64,000 nucleotides of DNA from Eshraghiella sp964576255 (GTDB lineage Bacteria > Bacillota > Clostridia > Lachnospirales > Lachnospiraceae), in contig CAZNUK010000002.1 in NCBI GenBank assembly GCA_964576255.1, positions 28,597 to 92,596 of the forward strand, given 5' to 3'. The position numbers and the translations under genes are program-made. The first letter of the stretch is position 1. Each line of letters opens with the position of its first letter. The notes under the pieces were generated by a model. That model made no database searches. It was given only the letters and a program-made list of their open reading frames with translations, and had not been told where the DNA came from. Below are positions 1-9,747 of the stretch, one piece after another.

Positions 1-1328
1 TCCCAGAGAGAGAGTCCCTGCTTCTTGTAATAAGCGGCTGCCTCACATAACATAAGAACTGCAACAATAGCATCCTTATCTCTTGCATGAGTACCTACAA
101 GACATCCGTAGCTCTCTTCAAAACCAAACATATACTCGTAAGTATTCTGCTCCTCAAACCACTTAATCTGCTCTCCGATATACTTAAATCCAGTTAATAC
201 CTCAATAAGCTTCAAATCATAAGCCTCCGCCACTACGTCAGCAAGGTTAGTGGACACGATGGTCTTAACCAATGCTCCGTTAGAAGGTATAAGCCCCTTA
301 GACTTCTTCTGGTCAAGAATATATTCTGCAATAAGCATTCCGGACATATTACCGGTAAAGCTCATATATTCACCTGTCTTGGAATCCTTAGCATATACAC
401 CAAGTCTGTCCGCATCCGGGTCAGTTGCAAGAACGATATCCGCATTCTTCTCCTTACCAAGTGCAAGAGCCAGCTTAAACGCCTTAGGGTCCTCAGGGTT
501 AGGATATCCAACTGTTGGGAAATTTCCATCAGGTAATGCCTGCTCAGGCACTACTGTAACATTATTAAATCCAACCTCTTTAAGAACTCTTGTTGCAGGA
601 ACATTACCTGTTCCGTGTAATGGAGTATATACAACTACAAGGTCATCGCCCATTTCCTTAATAATATCTGGGTTAATAACCTGCTTCTTAAGAGCTGCAA
701 TGTATTTGTCATCAATATCGCTACCGATAACATTGTAAAGTCCCTTAGCCATAGCATCAGCCTTATCCATTGTCTTAACAACAGCATAATCCTTAATTGC
801 CTTAACTTCGTTAATAATCTCTACATCCTTAGGAGAGGTAATCTGTGCACCATCCTCCCAATAAACCTTATATCCATTATATTCAGGTGGATTGTGGCTT
901 GCTGTAACAACAACGCCTGCAATACATCCTAATTCTCTAACTGCAAAAGATAATTCAGGTGTAGGTCTCAATGATGGGAATACATAAGCCTTAATTCCGT
1001 TAGCATTAAGACACAAAGCAGTCTCATCTGCAAATTCCGGAGACATTCTTCTGGAATCATAAGCGATTGCCACGCCCTTATCCATTGCACCTTCTTTAAT
1101 AATAAAATTAGCCAGTCCCTGTGTTGCCTTTCTTACGGTGTAGATATTCATACGGTTAGTTCCGTTACCAATTACTCCACGCAAACCACCGGTTCCAAAC
1201 TCCAAATCCTTATAAAATCTCTCTTCAATCTCTTTCTCATCAGAAGCAATTGACATAAGCTCGTCCCTTGTCTCCTGTGAAAAATATGGATCTGTACACC
1301 AAAGTTTATATGCATCCTGATATGACAT
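1..1328 (-). CDS. Phospho-sugar mutase (phosphoglucomutase/phosphomannomutase family), 3' end off window
   Basis: Alpha-D-phosphohexomutase of the long PgcA type, interconverting hexose 1- and 6-phosphates for cell-envelope sugar nucleotides. I translated it on the minus strand from the ATG at 1326-1328: it begins MSYQDAYKLW and stays open for about 442 residues to the window edge. The family is usually near 570 residues, so the C-terminal phosphate-binding domain is missing only because of the edge. Visible motifs are the phosphoserine loop TASHNPPEYNGYK, the metal loop DPDADRLGV and the sugar-binding loop GFEESYG. The ribosome site AAGGAAGG precedes the start. A promoter (1423-1451) sits in the gap from the upstream gene, so it is probably its own unit. 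Whether glucose or mannose phosphate is preferred cannot be read from the sequence. Confidence 0.93.
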   Translation of the reverse strand, partial: MSYQDAYKLWCTDPYFSQETRDELMSIASDEKEIEERFYKDLEFGTGGLRGVIGNGTNRMNIYTVRKATQGLANFIIKEGAMDKGVAIAYDSRRMSPEFADETALCLNANGIKAYVFPSLRPTPELSFAVRELGCIAGVVVTASHNPPEYNGYKVYWEDGAQITSPKDVEIINEVKAIKDYAVVKTMDKADAMAKGLYNVIGSDIDDKYIAALKKQVINPDIIKEMGDDLVVVYTPLHGTGNVPATRVLKEVGFNNVTVVPEQALPDGNFPTVGYPNPEDPKAFKLALALGKEKNADIVLATDPDADRLGVYAKDSKTGEYMSFTGNMSGMLIAEYILDQKKSKGLIPSNGALVKTIVSTNLADVVAEAYDLKLIEVLTGFKYIGEQIKWFEEQNTYEYMFGFEESYGCLVGTHARDKDAIVAVLMLCEAAAYYKKQGLSLW

Positions 1329-1422
1329 AACTACTATCCTTCCTTTATTTTGTGTGGAATCTGTAAAACAAATCCCATTCCTATTTCAACCTAAATCGCC
1401 TTAAAAACAAAAGTCGAAAGTT

Positions 1423-1451
1423 ATTCTACCACATTTTTCTTAAAATGTCAT
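1423..1451 (-). promoter_or_regulatory. Sigma-A type promoter for the phospho-sugar mutase
   Basis: On the minus strand there is ATGACA (1446-1451), a 17-base spacer, and TAGAAT (1423-1428). Each hexamer matches the consensus at five of six positions. It lies about 95 bases before the mutase start and just after the end of the polysaccharide operon. Confidence 0.6.
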
Positions 1452-1459
1452 TAATTTTT

Positions 1460-3031
1460 TTAACATTCAATCCATATGTTAAAACACGTTACTACCATAA
1501 GCAAATATGAGGCCAGCATTAAAAGCTTTGACGTATCTTTTTTAATTATGGCAGTTTTGTTTTTTAATAATAGTACCATAAGCATCAGCATTGGAACGAA
1601 ATATCTGCCCTGTACACCTGCTATGATTCCGTAATTTAAAGGTGTCCAGAAAATCCACATAGATAAAATTACCAACAATGATGAGAAAACCACAACACCT
1701 AAAAATGTATATCTCGTCTTTTTGCATAGATTATGTTCTTCACCGTTTACATTAAGACTTGCAATACCTATAACTGCTGTATAAGCAAGTGTTATTAAAG
1801 GTGATATATATATCTGAAGCCAGCCATAGCCATCACCAATCATCTCGCCATACCACTGGTATCCATAGGACAGAAGAGTTTTGCCAAATAATTTTACCGA
1901 ATGCGCCGGATGGGTAATAATATATTTTAATGTATAACCCTCATCCTCTGTCCATGCCAAATCATTGGTAGCTCCTTTGGTAGAATCTGCAATATCTGTA
2001 AACAGACTCAGATTACACAAGCAATACGCAAGAAGACATATTAATATAGAAGAAGCAACTATAATCGGATATTTTATTTTGGTTCCAAAATTCTCCTTTG
2101 GAATTAAAAACAGGAGTAATAAAAACGGAACATATGCTCCACCCTTCCCCACTGTCAGGGCAACTCCCGTAAGCGCCATTAGAACTGCATCCATTACCTT
2201 AATAGTGGTCTTATTGTGAACATAATACATAACATAAGCCACAAAGAAGAAAATATATGCTACCAAAAGTCCGTCATAGGTAATAGCCGCCGCCCTTGAT
2301 ATAATCGATGGCATCAAAAGCACCAACGCAAATGGTGTTTTAAGTATTGGCATTTTCTTAAGAGCAAAATAGCTTACCACAATGCAGGCAGCAAGAGTAA
2401 ATAATCTGCCCAACATAAGTACCGCTACATCAGAAAGTCCAAAAGCCCTTCCTAGAGTAATTCCCAATATAGCAGGAAAATAATACAATATATCCTTATT
2501 TTCATAGGTCAAATCATCCACTCTGTGAATTACCATCTCTTCTGAATCCGCAGTTGTAAACAAATTCTTGGCTGTATAATAATAGTTTTCAATACTTATT
2601 TCTTTGTCAAGTCCTGTATTAGCATCACACTCTCTCATCCAGTGAGTCTTTTCATCCCCGGTGTCCTCATATCCCAAAAACACATTGGATACATCATAAC
2701 ACTTAAGCATATGATTCCCCTCATCTGCTGCAGCAAGAGGAGGAACAATAAGCATAAACAACAGTCCACTGGCGATTGCTCCTGCAAGATATATTTTTTC
2801 AACGGAAGCTTTTGTAACCACCAGAGCGTACACAGCCGTAAATCCCAGTAAAGCAATGGCTAATATCACATTAAAATAATCATACAACACATATGCCTCT
2901 TCCCTAAGGTAATGATACACCTCCGGGTAGTGATACCACTTTACCACATATGCCAGAACAACAATTCCAATTATTATAATAACATAAGGAATTATATGAT
3001 ATTTCTTAATAAAATCTTTCACTTTATTCAT
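1460..3031 (-). CDS. DUF2142-type polytopic membrane protein
   Basis: Multi-pass membrane protein of about 523 residues with roughly 10-12 hydrophobic segments. Near residue 100 it carries PPLAAADEGNHMLK, which resembles the conserved proline/acidic/histidine motif of DUF2142 proteins. That family looks like GT-C, lipid-linked-sugar glycosyltransferases and is common in surface polysaccharide loci; the donor and acceptor are unknown. The open frame begins at an ATG at 3055, but the ATG at 3029-3031 has GAAGAGG eight bases upstream and sits just past the preceding gene's stop, so I use it. It is the last gene of the polysaccharide run. I saw no clear terminator after it. Confidence 0.75.
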   Translation of the reverse strand: MNKVKDFIKKYHIIPYVIIIIGIVVLAYVVKWYHYPEVYHYLREEAYVLYDYFNVILAIALLGFTAVYALVVTKASVEKIYLAGAIASGLLFMLIVPPLAAADEGNHMLKCYDVSNVFLGYEDTGDEKTHWMRECDANTGLDKEISIENYYYTAKNLFTTADSEEMVIHRVDDLTYENKDILYYFPAILGITLGRAFGLSDVAVLMLGRLFTLAACIVVSYFALKKMPILKTPFALVLLMPSIISRAAAITYDGLLVAYIFFFVAYVMYYVHNKTTIKVMDAVLMALTGVALTVGKGGAYVPFLLLLFLIPKENFGTKIKYPIIVASSILICLLAYCLCNLSLFTDIADSTKGATNDLAWTEDEGYTLKYIITHPAHSVKLFGKTLLSYGYQWYGEMIGDGYGWLQIYISPLITLAYTAVIGIASLNVNGEEHNLCKKTRYTFLGVVVFSSLLVILSMWIFWTPLNYGIIAGVQGRYFVPMLMLMVLLLKNKTAIIKKDTSKLLMLASYLLMVVTCFNIWIEC

Positions 3032-3044
3032 AACAACCTCTTCA

Positions 3045-4001
3045 CTATTTTCCAAGTCTTAAAAAGCAGTTTTTTAATAGCTTTGCCTGAATTTTTCTAT
3101 GGGCCCCCGGCACTGCATTCTGAAATTTGGTAACATTTCCTTTATACTTGGAATATTCCTTAACTCCATTAATATAATCCTTCGCCAGATTTTTTCTGGC
3201 GAAAAAAATCACCTTTATGAGATACCCCATACCGATAAGTGGTATATTAACAACCCACTGCCACCGGGTAAAATTCTTGTACATAACCAGAAAGCTATTT
3301 CTGGCTGAAAGCTTTACCTTAAAACTATTGTGTCTTGACCCGGAAGAACCACTTCCCACATGAAGCACCTTAGCCCTCGCCGCAAGTACATTAATATAAC
3401 CCTTAAGCCTTGCTCTGTATCCCACATCCATATCCTCAAGATATGCAAAAAAGCTTTCGTCGAACAATCCGATTTCTTCAAAAACTGCCCGTCTGTATAT
3501 GGCAGCACCTGCACAGGATGAAAAAATCTCTCTATCAGATGTGTAGTTTTTGGCATCCTTATCCTTACCTCTGGCAAATGCCCAGCCCATGGCAGAAAAA
3601 TAATCTCCTGCACCATCAACTTTATTTCGGTCCGCATATTGTAACATTAGGGCCTGAGCCGAAAAAATTCTTTCATCTGAATCCATTTTACGCACCAGCT
3701 CGGACACAAAATGTTTCCCTGCATAAGCATCATTATTAAGCAAAATAACATACTCACCGTCACTTGCTTTAATTCCCTCATTAACAGCCTTAGGAAAACC
3801 GCAATTTTCTCCAAGACATATGACAGAAATATTAAGTCTGTCCCTGTACAAAAGAGGAATATTGGCACTTTCATCCTCAGAACCATTGTCCACCACAATC
3901 ACCTGAAAATCCTGATAATCCTGTTTTACAAGGTGGGACAGGCATTTGTCCATAAACTTTATTCCATTGTAGTTGGGTATAACAACAGTTACCTTACTCA
4001 T
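3045..4001 (-). CDS. GT2 family glycosyltransferase (rhamnosyltransferase-like)
   Basis: Single-domain GT-A glycosyltransferase of 318 residues, cytosolic or membrane-associated. The nucleotide-binding start VTVVIPNYNG (residues 4-13) and VVDNGSEDES (36-45) are clear. NNDA near 89-92 is the metal/nucleotide-binding position and FFAYLEDMDVGYR near 184-196 contains the catalytic-base region ED. This resembles WbbL-type rhamnosyltransferases, and an rfbC gene for dTDP-rhamnose synthesis lies in the same cluster, so rhamnose transfer is a reasonable inference but not proven. The ribosome site AGAGG precedes the ATG, and the stop overlaps the longer frame of the next gene. Confidence 0.88.
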   Translation of the reverse strand: MSKVTVVIPNYNGIKFMDKCLSHLVKQDYQDFQVIVVDNGSEDESANIPLLYRDRLNISVICLGENCGFPKAVNEGIKASDGEYVILLNNDAYAGKHFVSELVRKMDSDERIFSAQALMLQYADRNKVDGAGDYFSAMGWAFARGKDKDAKNYTSDREIFSSCAGAAIYRRAVFEEIGLFDESFFAYLEDMDVGYRARLKGYINVLAARAKVLHVGSGSSGSRHNSFKVKLSARNSFLVMYKNFTRWQWVVNIPLIGMGYLIKVIFFARKNLAKDYINGVKEYSKYKGNVTKFQNAVPGAHRKIQAKLLKNCFLRLGK

Positions 4002-4005
4002 ACAA

Positions 4006-5376
4006 TTACCTCTTAATTTCTATATGGGCTCTTGGTTCATATACCATTACCAAATTGGAAAATTCATTCAATCTATTGTCAATGTACTCTCCATTAACGC
4101 CCTTTATCTGTTCTACCAATTCATTTTTAACAAGTACACCCAACCTTGGTGCAAGACACACATTCATAGGAGTTATACCAAGGTTAAATTTGCCTCTATA
4201 CCACTTTGGTTTACCAAAAAGAGACCAGGTTAACTCATCCCCTCTTCCCGCAACTCCATTATAAAAATACTTGCCACCGCTAATTATTTTAGGTGCAACC
4301 ACATCAGCTCCTGCAAGAACTGCTCTTCTTATCATTAGCTCTTTGGTGTTCTCATGAACCTCTACACCCTCCGGCAAAATCAACTCATACTCATCCATTG
4401 AAACTTCGCCGATATAATTAAGAGTATAATATCCGGGGTCTTTATTTTCCAAAACCTCCACCTTATCTCTTAAATTATTCCGTATAAGGTAATCCTCCAA
4501 TGCTTTTTTTCCCGCATCCGTGGCATAATTCTTATTAAAAGGATTGTCCGAGGTGGATTTTTTAGTTACTCTCCAATGGTACAAAACGCGACTGACATGT
4601 TCTATCTTCTCTGCTTTTTCCATACATCTTAGGAACAAATCATAATCCTGTGCTCCATCATATTCACTTCTAAAGCCACCAACCATTTCCACCAAATCCC
4701 TTTTAATCAGGCAAAAATGACATATATAATTATTAGACAGAAAAAGCATCTTGTTAAAATCTGGCTTCCTAAAAGGTCTGAAATATTCAGTAAAATCCTC
4801 ATTAACCTTATCTTCATCAGAATACAGCATAGGAGCCCCTGATTCATTAACGGCTTTTACCATATAATACAGTGCATCTTTTTCCAATAAATCATCATGG
4901 TCCAAAAGTGCCACATAATCTCCCGTTGCCATTTTAAGAGCCTTATTGCTGTTAAGGGATATCCCCAGTCTTGTGTCGGAATAATTATATTTTACCCTTG
5001 AATCCTCAGAAAAGACCTCTCTTACCACAGCTTCTACCTGATTATCCCCGGCATCATTAATACACAGCTCCCATTTAGAATAGGTCTGCTCCTTAACAGA
5101 CAAAAGGGTTTTAACAAAGGCATCCTTTGGAGCATTATAAACAGGAATAATTATACTTATAACTGGCTCATAGTCAAATACAACTCCTCGTTGTCTCTCC
5201 AGCTCTGCATCATCAGAAAGCTCTGACTTGCGAATTTCCATATAATTATCCCTATCACTTCTACGCTCTATGAATTTTTTTAACAGCTCACTTACACCAT
5301 AGTGCTTTAAGTAAGCTCCTACTTTTTTAATTGCATATTCACTCAAAGCGGTGTCTCCTACGCATATTTTTACCAT
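4006..5376 (-). CDS. GT2 family glycosyltransferase with degenerate C-terminal half
   Basis: Protein of 456 residues. A helical N-terminal stretch (about 1-70) is followed by a GT2 domain starting PVISIIIPVYN near 71, with DHDD near 159-162 and FRSEYDGAQDYDLFLRC near 230, a block shared almost word for word with the next two GTs upstream. Residues from about 310 look like a shortened second GT2-related segment without a recognisable active site. The ATG overlaps the upstream stop (ATGGTAA), suggesting translational coupling, but no ribosome site precedes it; a TTG at 5344-5346 with GTAGGAG eight bases before it is a serious alternative start. Confidence 0.85.
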   Translation of the reverse strand: MVKICVGDTALSEYAIKKVGAYLKHYGVSELLKKFIERRSDRDNYMEIRKSELSDDAELERQRGVVFDYEPVISIIIPVYNAPKDAFVKTLLSVKEQTYSKWELCINDAGDNQVEAVVREVFSEDSRVKYNYSDTRLGISLNSNKALKMATGDYVALLDHDDLLEKDALYYMVKAVNESGAPMLYSDEDKVNEDFTEYFRPFRKPDFNKMLFLSNNYICHFCLIKRDLVEMVGGFRSEYDGAQDYDLFLRCMEKAEKIEHVSRVLYHWRVTKKSTSDNPFNKNYATDAGKKALEDYLIRNNLRDKVEVLENKDPGYYTLNYIGEVSMDEYELILPEGVEVHENTKELMIRRAVLAGADVVAPKIISGGKYFYNGVAGRGDELTWSLFGKPKWYRGKFNLGITPMNVCLAPRLGVLVKNELVEQIKGVNGEYIDNRLNEFSNLVMVYEPRAHIEIKR

Positions 5377-7100
5377 CTAATATAAGGGTCATTAAGCATT
5401 TCCCCCCATTTAGAATGCATATATTCTGCATCCCGATTAAGCCTGTCACCATCATCCTTACCTCTTGAAAGAGATTCATGATGATACAAGGTTGCATATG
5501 GGGTATATACATTGAGATAGCCCTTCGCTCGTAAAGCAAGGCAAATATCAACATCATTATAAGCCACAGGAAGATTTTCGTCAAAGCCGCCCACTTCGTC
5601 AAACTTATCTCTCGACATCATAAGGCAGGCCCCTGTAAGGGCATTTACATTTTGTACAAATCCAATTCTGTCAAGATATCCATAATCATCCCTTGGTAGA
5701 CCAAGCCCCTTGTGTATGGCAACTCCATGCTCACCGGCACCGGTTTTCAGATAACAATGTTGTATTGTATCATTAGGATAAAATAATCTGGCGCCAACCG
5801 CTCCCACGTCTGACCTCTGAGCATACATTAAAAGCTCTGTAAACCAGTCAGGATTAATTACTTCCGTGTCATTATTCAAAAACACAAGATAATCTCCCGT
5901 AGCTTCCTTAACTGCAAGATTATTAAGAGCAGAATAATTGAATTCTCCCTCTCTTTTAATCATCTTAATCTGAGGATTTTTCTTAAGTTCCTCATAATAG
6001 GCAAAAATCTCCTGGCTTGTGCTGTTATTCTCTACAATTATTATCTCATAATTTCTATATGTTGACTTTCTAATCGAGTCAAGACAACGCTCAAGTACTG
6101 CCTTTGAATCCTTGTTAGGTATTATTATTGTAATTTTGGGCTGTGTATCTGTCTCATATTTAACTCTATAAATAGTTGGATATATCTCTGAGGATTCCAC
6201 AGTTGCATCAATTCCCAAGGCTTTAATATGGTCATTAACAGCATTAATTCCTGCATTAATGGCATATTCTTTGGCATATACATCCTCTACAACAGAGCCC
6301 TTATGAGCTCTCCAAAAATACAAAACCTTCGGAATATGGGTTACTACCTTGGCAGCTGCTGTCATTCTAAGTGCCAAATCATGGTCCTGACTTCCGTCAT
6401 ATTCACTTCTAAAACCGCCTACTTTATCAAAAAGCTCCCTTGTGAATACTACAAAATGCCCAATATAGTTGTTGCATCTTAAAGTATCCTTGGCATAGTC
6501 CGGTTTGTAGTTGGTGGACAGAACATTATATATTTCTCCACTAAAGGTAATCTCGTCAGTATATATATAATCCGCTTTTTCTTCATTCAGAGAGTTCACC
6601 ACCTCAAAAAGTGCAGATGGATGAAGCTCATCATCATGGTCAAGAAGCCCCAAGTATACACCCTTTGCCAATTTGGCACAAGCATTGGTATTGGCAGAAA
6701 TACCGGCATTATCATCAAGCTTCTGATATTTTATTCTCACATCATCCTTGGCATAATCCATACAGATATGGGATACATATTTATGCTCATCATCACTGCC
6801 GTCTGCAAGACATAATTCCCATTTGGAATACGTCTGTTTTAATACTGACTCTATAACGCATTTAAGCATACCGGTCTCTGTGTTATATAGAGGCACAAGT
6901 ATGCTGATTGTCGGTTCAAATATAAATTTGTGTTCTTTTTGGCTGGCAAGGTATTCCGGTGATGTTGTTTTTTTAATATTGTCCACTGCTTCCTTTGCCA
7001 TAGCTTTAGGTCCAGAAGAAAGCTTAGCCTTTGCCATCCTTAGCGCGGTAATCGGTCCATATTCCTTTACCAGCAACATAAGCTTATGAATTTTACCCAT
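5370..7100 (-). CDS. Tandem-domain GT2 glycosyltransferase
   Basis: Protein of 576 residues with two complete GT2 domains after a short helical N-terminus. The first begins TISILVPLYN near 65 and has LLDHDDE near 155. The second begins KITIIIPNKDS near 325 and has FLNNDTEV near 415 and VAYNDVDICLALR near 520. Two active sites in one chain suggest sequential addition of two sugars to a lipid-linked oligosaccharide, or a polymerising enzyme; this is inference from architecture. The ribosome site AAGGAG precedes the ATG. It shares the EYDGSQDHDLALR block with the neighbouring GTs, so the three probably arose by duplication. Confidence 0.88.
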   Translation of the reverse strand: MGKIHKLMLLVKEYGPITALRMAKAKLSSGPKAMAKEAVDNIKKTTSPEYLASQKEHKFIFEPTISILVPLYNTETGMLKCVIESVLKQTYSKWELCLADGSDDEHKYVSHICMDYAKDDVRIKYQKLDDNAGISANTNACAKLAKGVYLGLLDHDDELHPSALFEVVNSLNEEKADYIYTDEITFSGEIYNVLSTNYKPDYAKDTLRCNNYIGHFVVFTRELFDKVGGFRSEYDGSQDHDLALRMTAAAKVVTHIPKVLYFWRAHKGSVVEDVYAKEYAINAGINAVNDHIKALGIDATVESSEIYPTIYRVKYETDTQPKITIIIPNKDSKAVLERCLDSIRKSTYRNYEIIIVENNSTSQEIFAYYEELKKNPQIKMIKREGEFNYSALNNLAVKEATGDYLVFLNNDTEVINPDWFTELLMYAQRSDVGAVGARLFYPNDTIQHCYLKTGAGEHGVAIHKGLGLPRDDYGYLDRIGFVQNVNALTGACLMMSRDKFDEVGGFDENLPVAYNDVDICLALRAKGYLNVYTPYATLYHHESLSRGKDDGDRLNRDAEYMHSKWGEMLNDPYIRW

Positions 7101-7102
7101 TG

Positions 7103-9529
7103 CTACTCCTTCAAAGAAAAATTCGGTTTCATAAGTGTCAGATTAATATTGTAATATGGGTCTCCCTTTTCAAGGAAGTCCTTCCATCTGTTACTAAAAA
7201 ATGTTATTTCCCCTTCAAAGCGTTCAATTTTCTCTCTGGTATCCTCAAATCCACGGCTCTTGGACTCATAATGATGAAGAACTGCATTAGGATTAAATAC
7301 CACGAGATGTCCTGCCTTACGAACCTTAAGACAATAATCAATATCATTAAATGCAACCTTTAAGCCCGTTTCAAGACCACCGACTTCATTAAACACTGTT
7401 CTCTTGGTCATAAGACAGGCAGCTGTTACTGCACTTAAATCATGAGCGAGAATACAACGGTTTCTATATCCTTTGTTGTCCTTTGCCTCGTTAACGAAAG
7501 CATGAGCTGCAATTCCACCAAGTCCAATAATTACTCCGGCATGCTGAATTGTATCATCTTCATACAAAAGCTTGGCACCTACAATTCCAACCTCCGGACG
7601 CATACAATAGCTTAAAAGCTCTCTAAGACAGCCTTTATCCAACATTTCGGTATCGTTGTTAAGAAGAAGAATATATTCCCCATCACAATTTTCTACACCA
7701 AAATTATTTATTGCAGAATAATTAAACTCATCCTTCCAATAAATAACCTTTACTTTGTCAAATTCCTTCTGAATATTGTCATAGTAAGAAAAGGTTGCAT
7801 CCTCTGTACTGTTATTTTCCACAACAATTATTTCATAATTATCATAGTCCTGTACCCCAACAATGGAACGGATACATTTATCCAAATCCTCAATATGGTC
7901 TTTATTAGGAACGATTATAGATATCTTTGGATTGCCGGTAAGGTCATATTCCACTCTGTAGGAACCCATTTCCTCTTCCACATGGGAAACCTTTCCCTTA
8001 ACTCCTATTCTGTCAAGATGAGCTTCAATGGCTTTTTTACCATTTTCAAAGGCATAACGCTTGCTCTCAGGATTAATTGCCGTTGAACCCTCATGCATTC
8101 TCCAGCTGTATAATACTCTTGGAATATGCACAATATTTTGCGCCACCTCACAACATCTGAAAATCATATCGTAATCCTGAGCCCCATCAAATTCGGTTCT
8201 GAAACCTCCGGCTTTCTCTAGTACCTCTTTTGAAAAAACAAAAAGATGACAGATATAATTCATACTTCTTAAATAATCAATATTATAATCCGGCTTAAAG
8301 CTTGGGTCTTTTCGCTTATTGCCTTCAATCTTATCCTCGTCAGAATATATAACATCCACCGTAGGATTATCATTAATCTCCTTGGCGCACCAATACAGGG
8401 CATCCGGACTTAACAAATCATCATGATCTCCAAGAACTATATAATCTCCTGTGGAAAGGGCAATAGCCTCGTTGGTATTACCGGAAATTCCAAGATTAGA
8501 ATTTATGTGTACATATTTAATCCTCTCGTCCTTAGGTGCAATTTTGTCAAGAATTGGTTTAACGGACTTTCCCCCATCTCCAATACACAACTCCCAATTG
8601 GTATAGGTCTGGTCAAGCACGGACTTAACCATTGCCTCAAAAAACTTATCCACCGGATTAAAAACAGGTACCACAATGGAGAACTTTGGCTTAATGGCAA
8701 AGTCCACATTTTTCTGTTCCTCTAACTCCTCCTTGGTGGTGCCATGGTCTTTTGCCCAGCAGTCATAATCAAATACGTAGGCGTCAAAAATCTTATTCCA
8801 CGCCTTAGAAAGCATAACCTTCAAACCATATTTTCTGGTATAATCCCTTATTTTCATAAAATTCTGGGAAAAGCCACCTATACTGCCATTTTCCTTTGAC
8901 AAATCCACTATGTGGTCCGTTCTTTTGGCATCATTAGAATACACTATGTTAAGTCTTTTATATGCTCCCTCTGGCAAAATTATCTCGTAGCCATTAGGAT
9001 TATCAGATTCCTCTGGAAGATAATACTCCTTAATGTCTTTACGAAAGCTGTATTTAACCTCACACTCCACCGGATTACTGCCATTATATACCATAACCTT
9101 GGTATCGAGGGCATCTCCCACCCAGCCGGAAATATGAATTTTGTTATCCGTATGCTTAATGCTGTCAATATATCCTGAAATATTATTAACAACCTTTCTG
9201 TAGCGGTTTCCTTTTACATAGAACACCATAGGTGCTGTCTGAAGCTCATCTCTAAAACAAAGCTCAAATTTCAGTTTTTTGAAATCATCCGAAACCGGAA
9301 TAAGAAACTGGTATTCACAGTTAAAAAAAACATTCTGCGTCTTATAGCAGAATCTGGAACGAATTGTATCACGTCTAACCATAGTAGCAGGGACAATCTT
9401 GCCATCAACTGTGGCAGTTGCCACAAAGTCTCTCATATTGTCATCATTACTGCCAACGTGAATTATTAATGTATTTTTATCATCAAGCTTTGACCTGTAC
9501 TCAGCCAGAAAAGCATAACTCTTTGCCAT
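7103..9529 (-). CDS. Large two-GT2-domain glycosyltransferase with extra N-terminal domain
   Basis: Protein of 808 residues. Residues 1 to about 260 match no glycosyltransferase motif and look beta-rich, with charged loops, so they may form a sugar- or polymer-binding module. A first GT2 domain starts KFSIVVPVFN near 283 and has GDHDDLLS near 375. A second starts KISIIVPNKD near 530 and has LLNNDTEM near 625 and VAFNDIDYCLKVR near 733. AGGAG precedes the ATG. It is the first of the GT2 group after the ABC exporter and the small membrane protein, so its product is probably built before export. The N-terminal domain is the least understood part. Confidence 0.87.
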   Translation of the reverse strand: MAKSYAFLAEYRSKLDDKNTLIIHVGSNDDNMRDFVATATVDGKIVPATMVRRDTIRSRFCYKTQNVFFNCEYQFLIPVSDDFKKLKFELCFRDELQTAPMVFYVKGNRYRKVVNNISGYIDSIKHTDNKIHISGWVGDALDTKVMVYNGSNPVECEVKYSFRKDIKEYYLPEESDNPNGYEIILPEGAYKRLNIVYSNDAKRTDHIVDLSKENGSIGGFSQNFMKIRDYTRKYGLKVMLSKAWNKIFDAYVFDYDCWAKDHGTTKEELEEQKNVDFAIKPKFSIVVPVFNPVDKFFEAMVKSVLDQTYTNWELCIGDGGKSVKPILDKIAPKDERIKYVHINSNLGISGNTNEAIALSTGDYIVLGDHDDLLSPDALYWCAKEINDNPTVDVIYSDEDKIEGNKRKDPSFKPDYNIDYLRSMNYICHLFVFSKEVLEKAGGFRTEFDGAQDYDMIFRCCEVAQNIVHIPRVLYSWRMHEGSTAINPESKRYAFENGKKAIEAHLDRIGVKGKVSHVEEEMGSYRVEYDLTGNPKISIIVPNKDHIEDLDKCIRSIVGVQDYDNYEIIVVENNSTEDATFSYYDNIQKEFDKVKVIYWKDEFNYSAINNFGVENCDGEYILLLNNDTEMLDKGCLRELLSYCMRPEVGIVGAKLLYEDDTIQHAGVIIGLGGIAAHAFVNEAKDNKGYRNRCILAHDLSAVTAACLMTKRTVFNEVGGLETGLKVAFNDIDYCLKVRKAGHLVVFNPNAVLHHYESKSRGFEDTREKIERFEGEITFFSNRWKDFLEKGDPYYNINLTLMKPNFSLKE

Positions 9530-9538
9530 TATAGTCTC

Positions 9539-9733
9539 CTACTTTCTAAATAACCACATCAAAATTTTACCAAGACCAATAAGGTACATAAGTCCCAGTG
9601 AAAACACCACCGATGTCTCCAAATCCCAAGTCCATACTCCGTCAACTTTGGAAAACCCATAGCCCACACCGGCGGCAATAACTACTATTAAAATTAAAAT
9701 CCATTTTAAAATATTTTTAAGTTTCTTATTCAT
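9539..9733 (-). CDS. Small two-helix membrane protein
   Basis: Hypothetical protein of about 64 residues. It has a lysine-rich N-terminus (MNKKLKNILKW), a first hydrophobic helix near 8-26, a loop with tryptophans (VDGVWTWDLE), and a second helix near 38-58. The frame can extend to a GTG at 9746-9748 that overlaps the ABC gene stop, but AGGGG sits six bases before the ATG at 9731-9733, which I prefer. It lies between the ABC ATPase and the large GT. I do not recognise a family; an accessory role to the exporter is a guess from position. Confidence 0.6.
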   Translation of the reverse strand: MNKKLKNILKWILILIVVIAAGVGYGFSKVDGVWTWDLETSVVFSLGLMYLIGLGKILMWLFRK

Positions 9734-9747
9734 AAAAGCCCCTGTCA

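Noticed and set aside
250..738. Plus-strand open frame of 162 codons
   Set aside because: It is antisense to the phospho-sugar mutase, whose minus-strand frame carries full family motifs; there is no ribosome site.
1429..1451. Terminator after the DUF2142 gene
   Set aside because: ACATTTT/AAAATGT pairs weakly, has almost no G-C pairs and coincides with the mutase promoter spacer.
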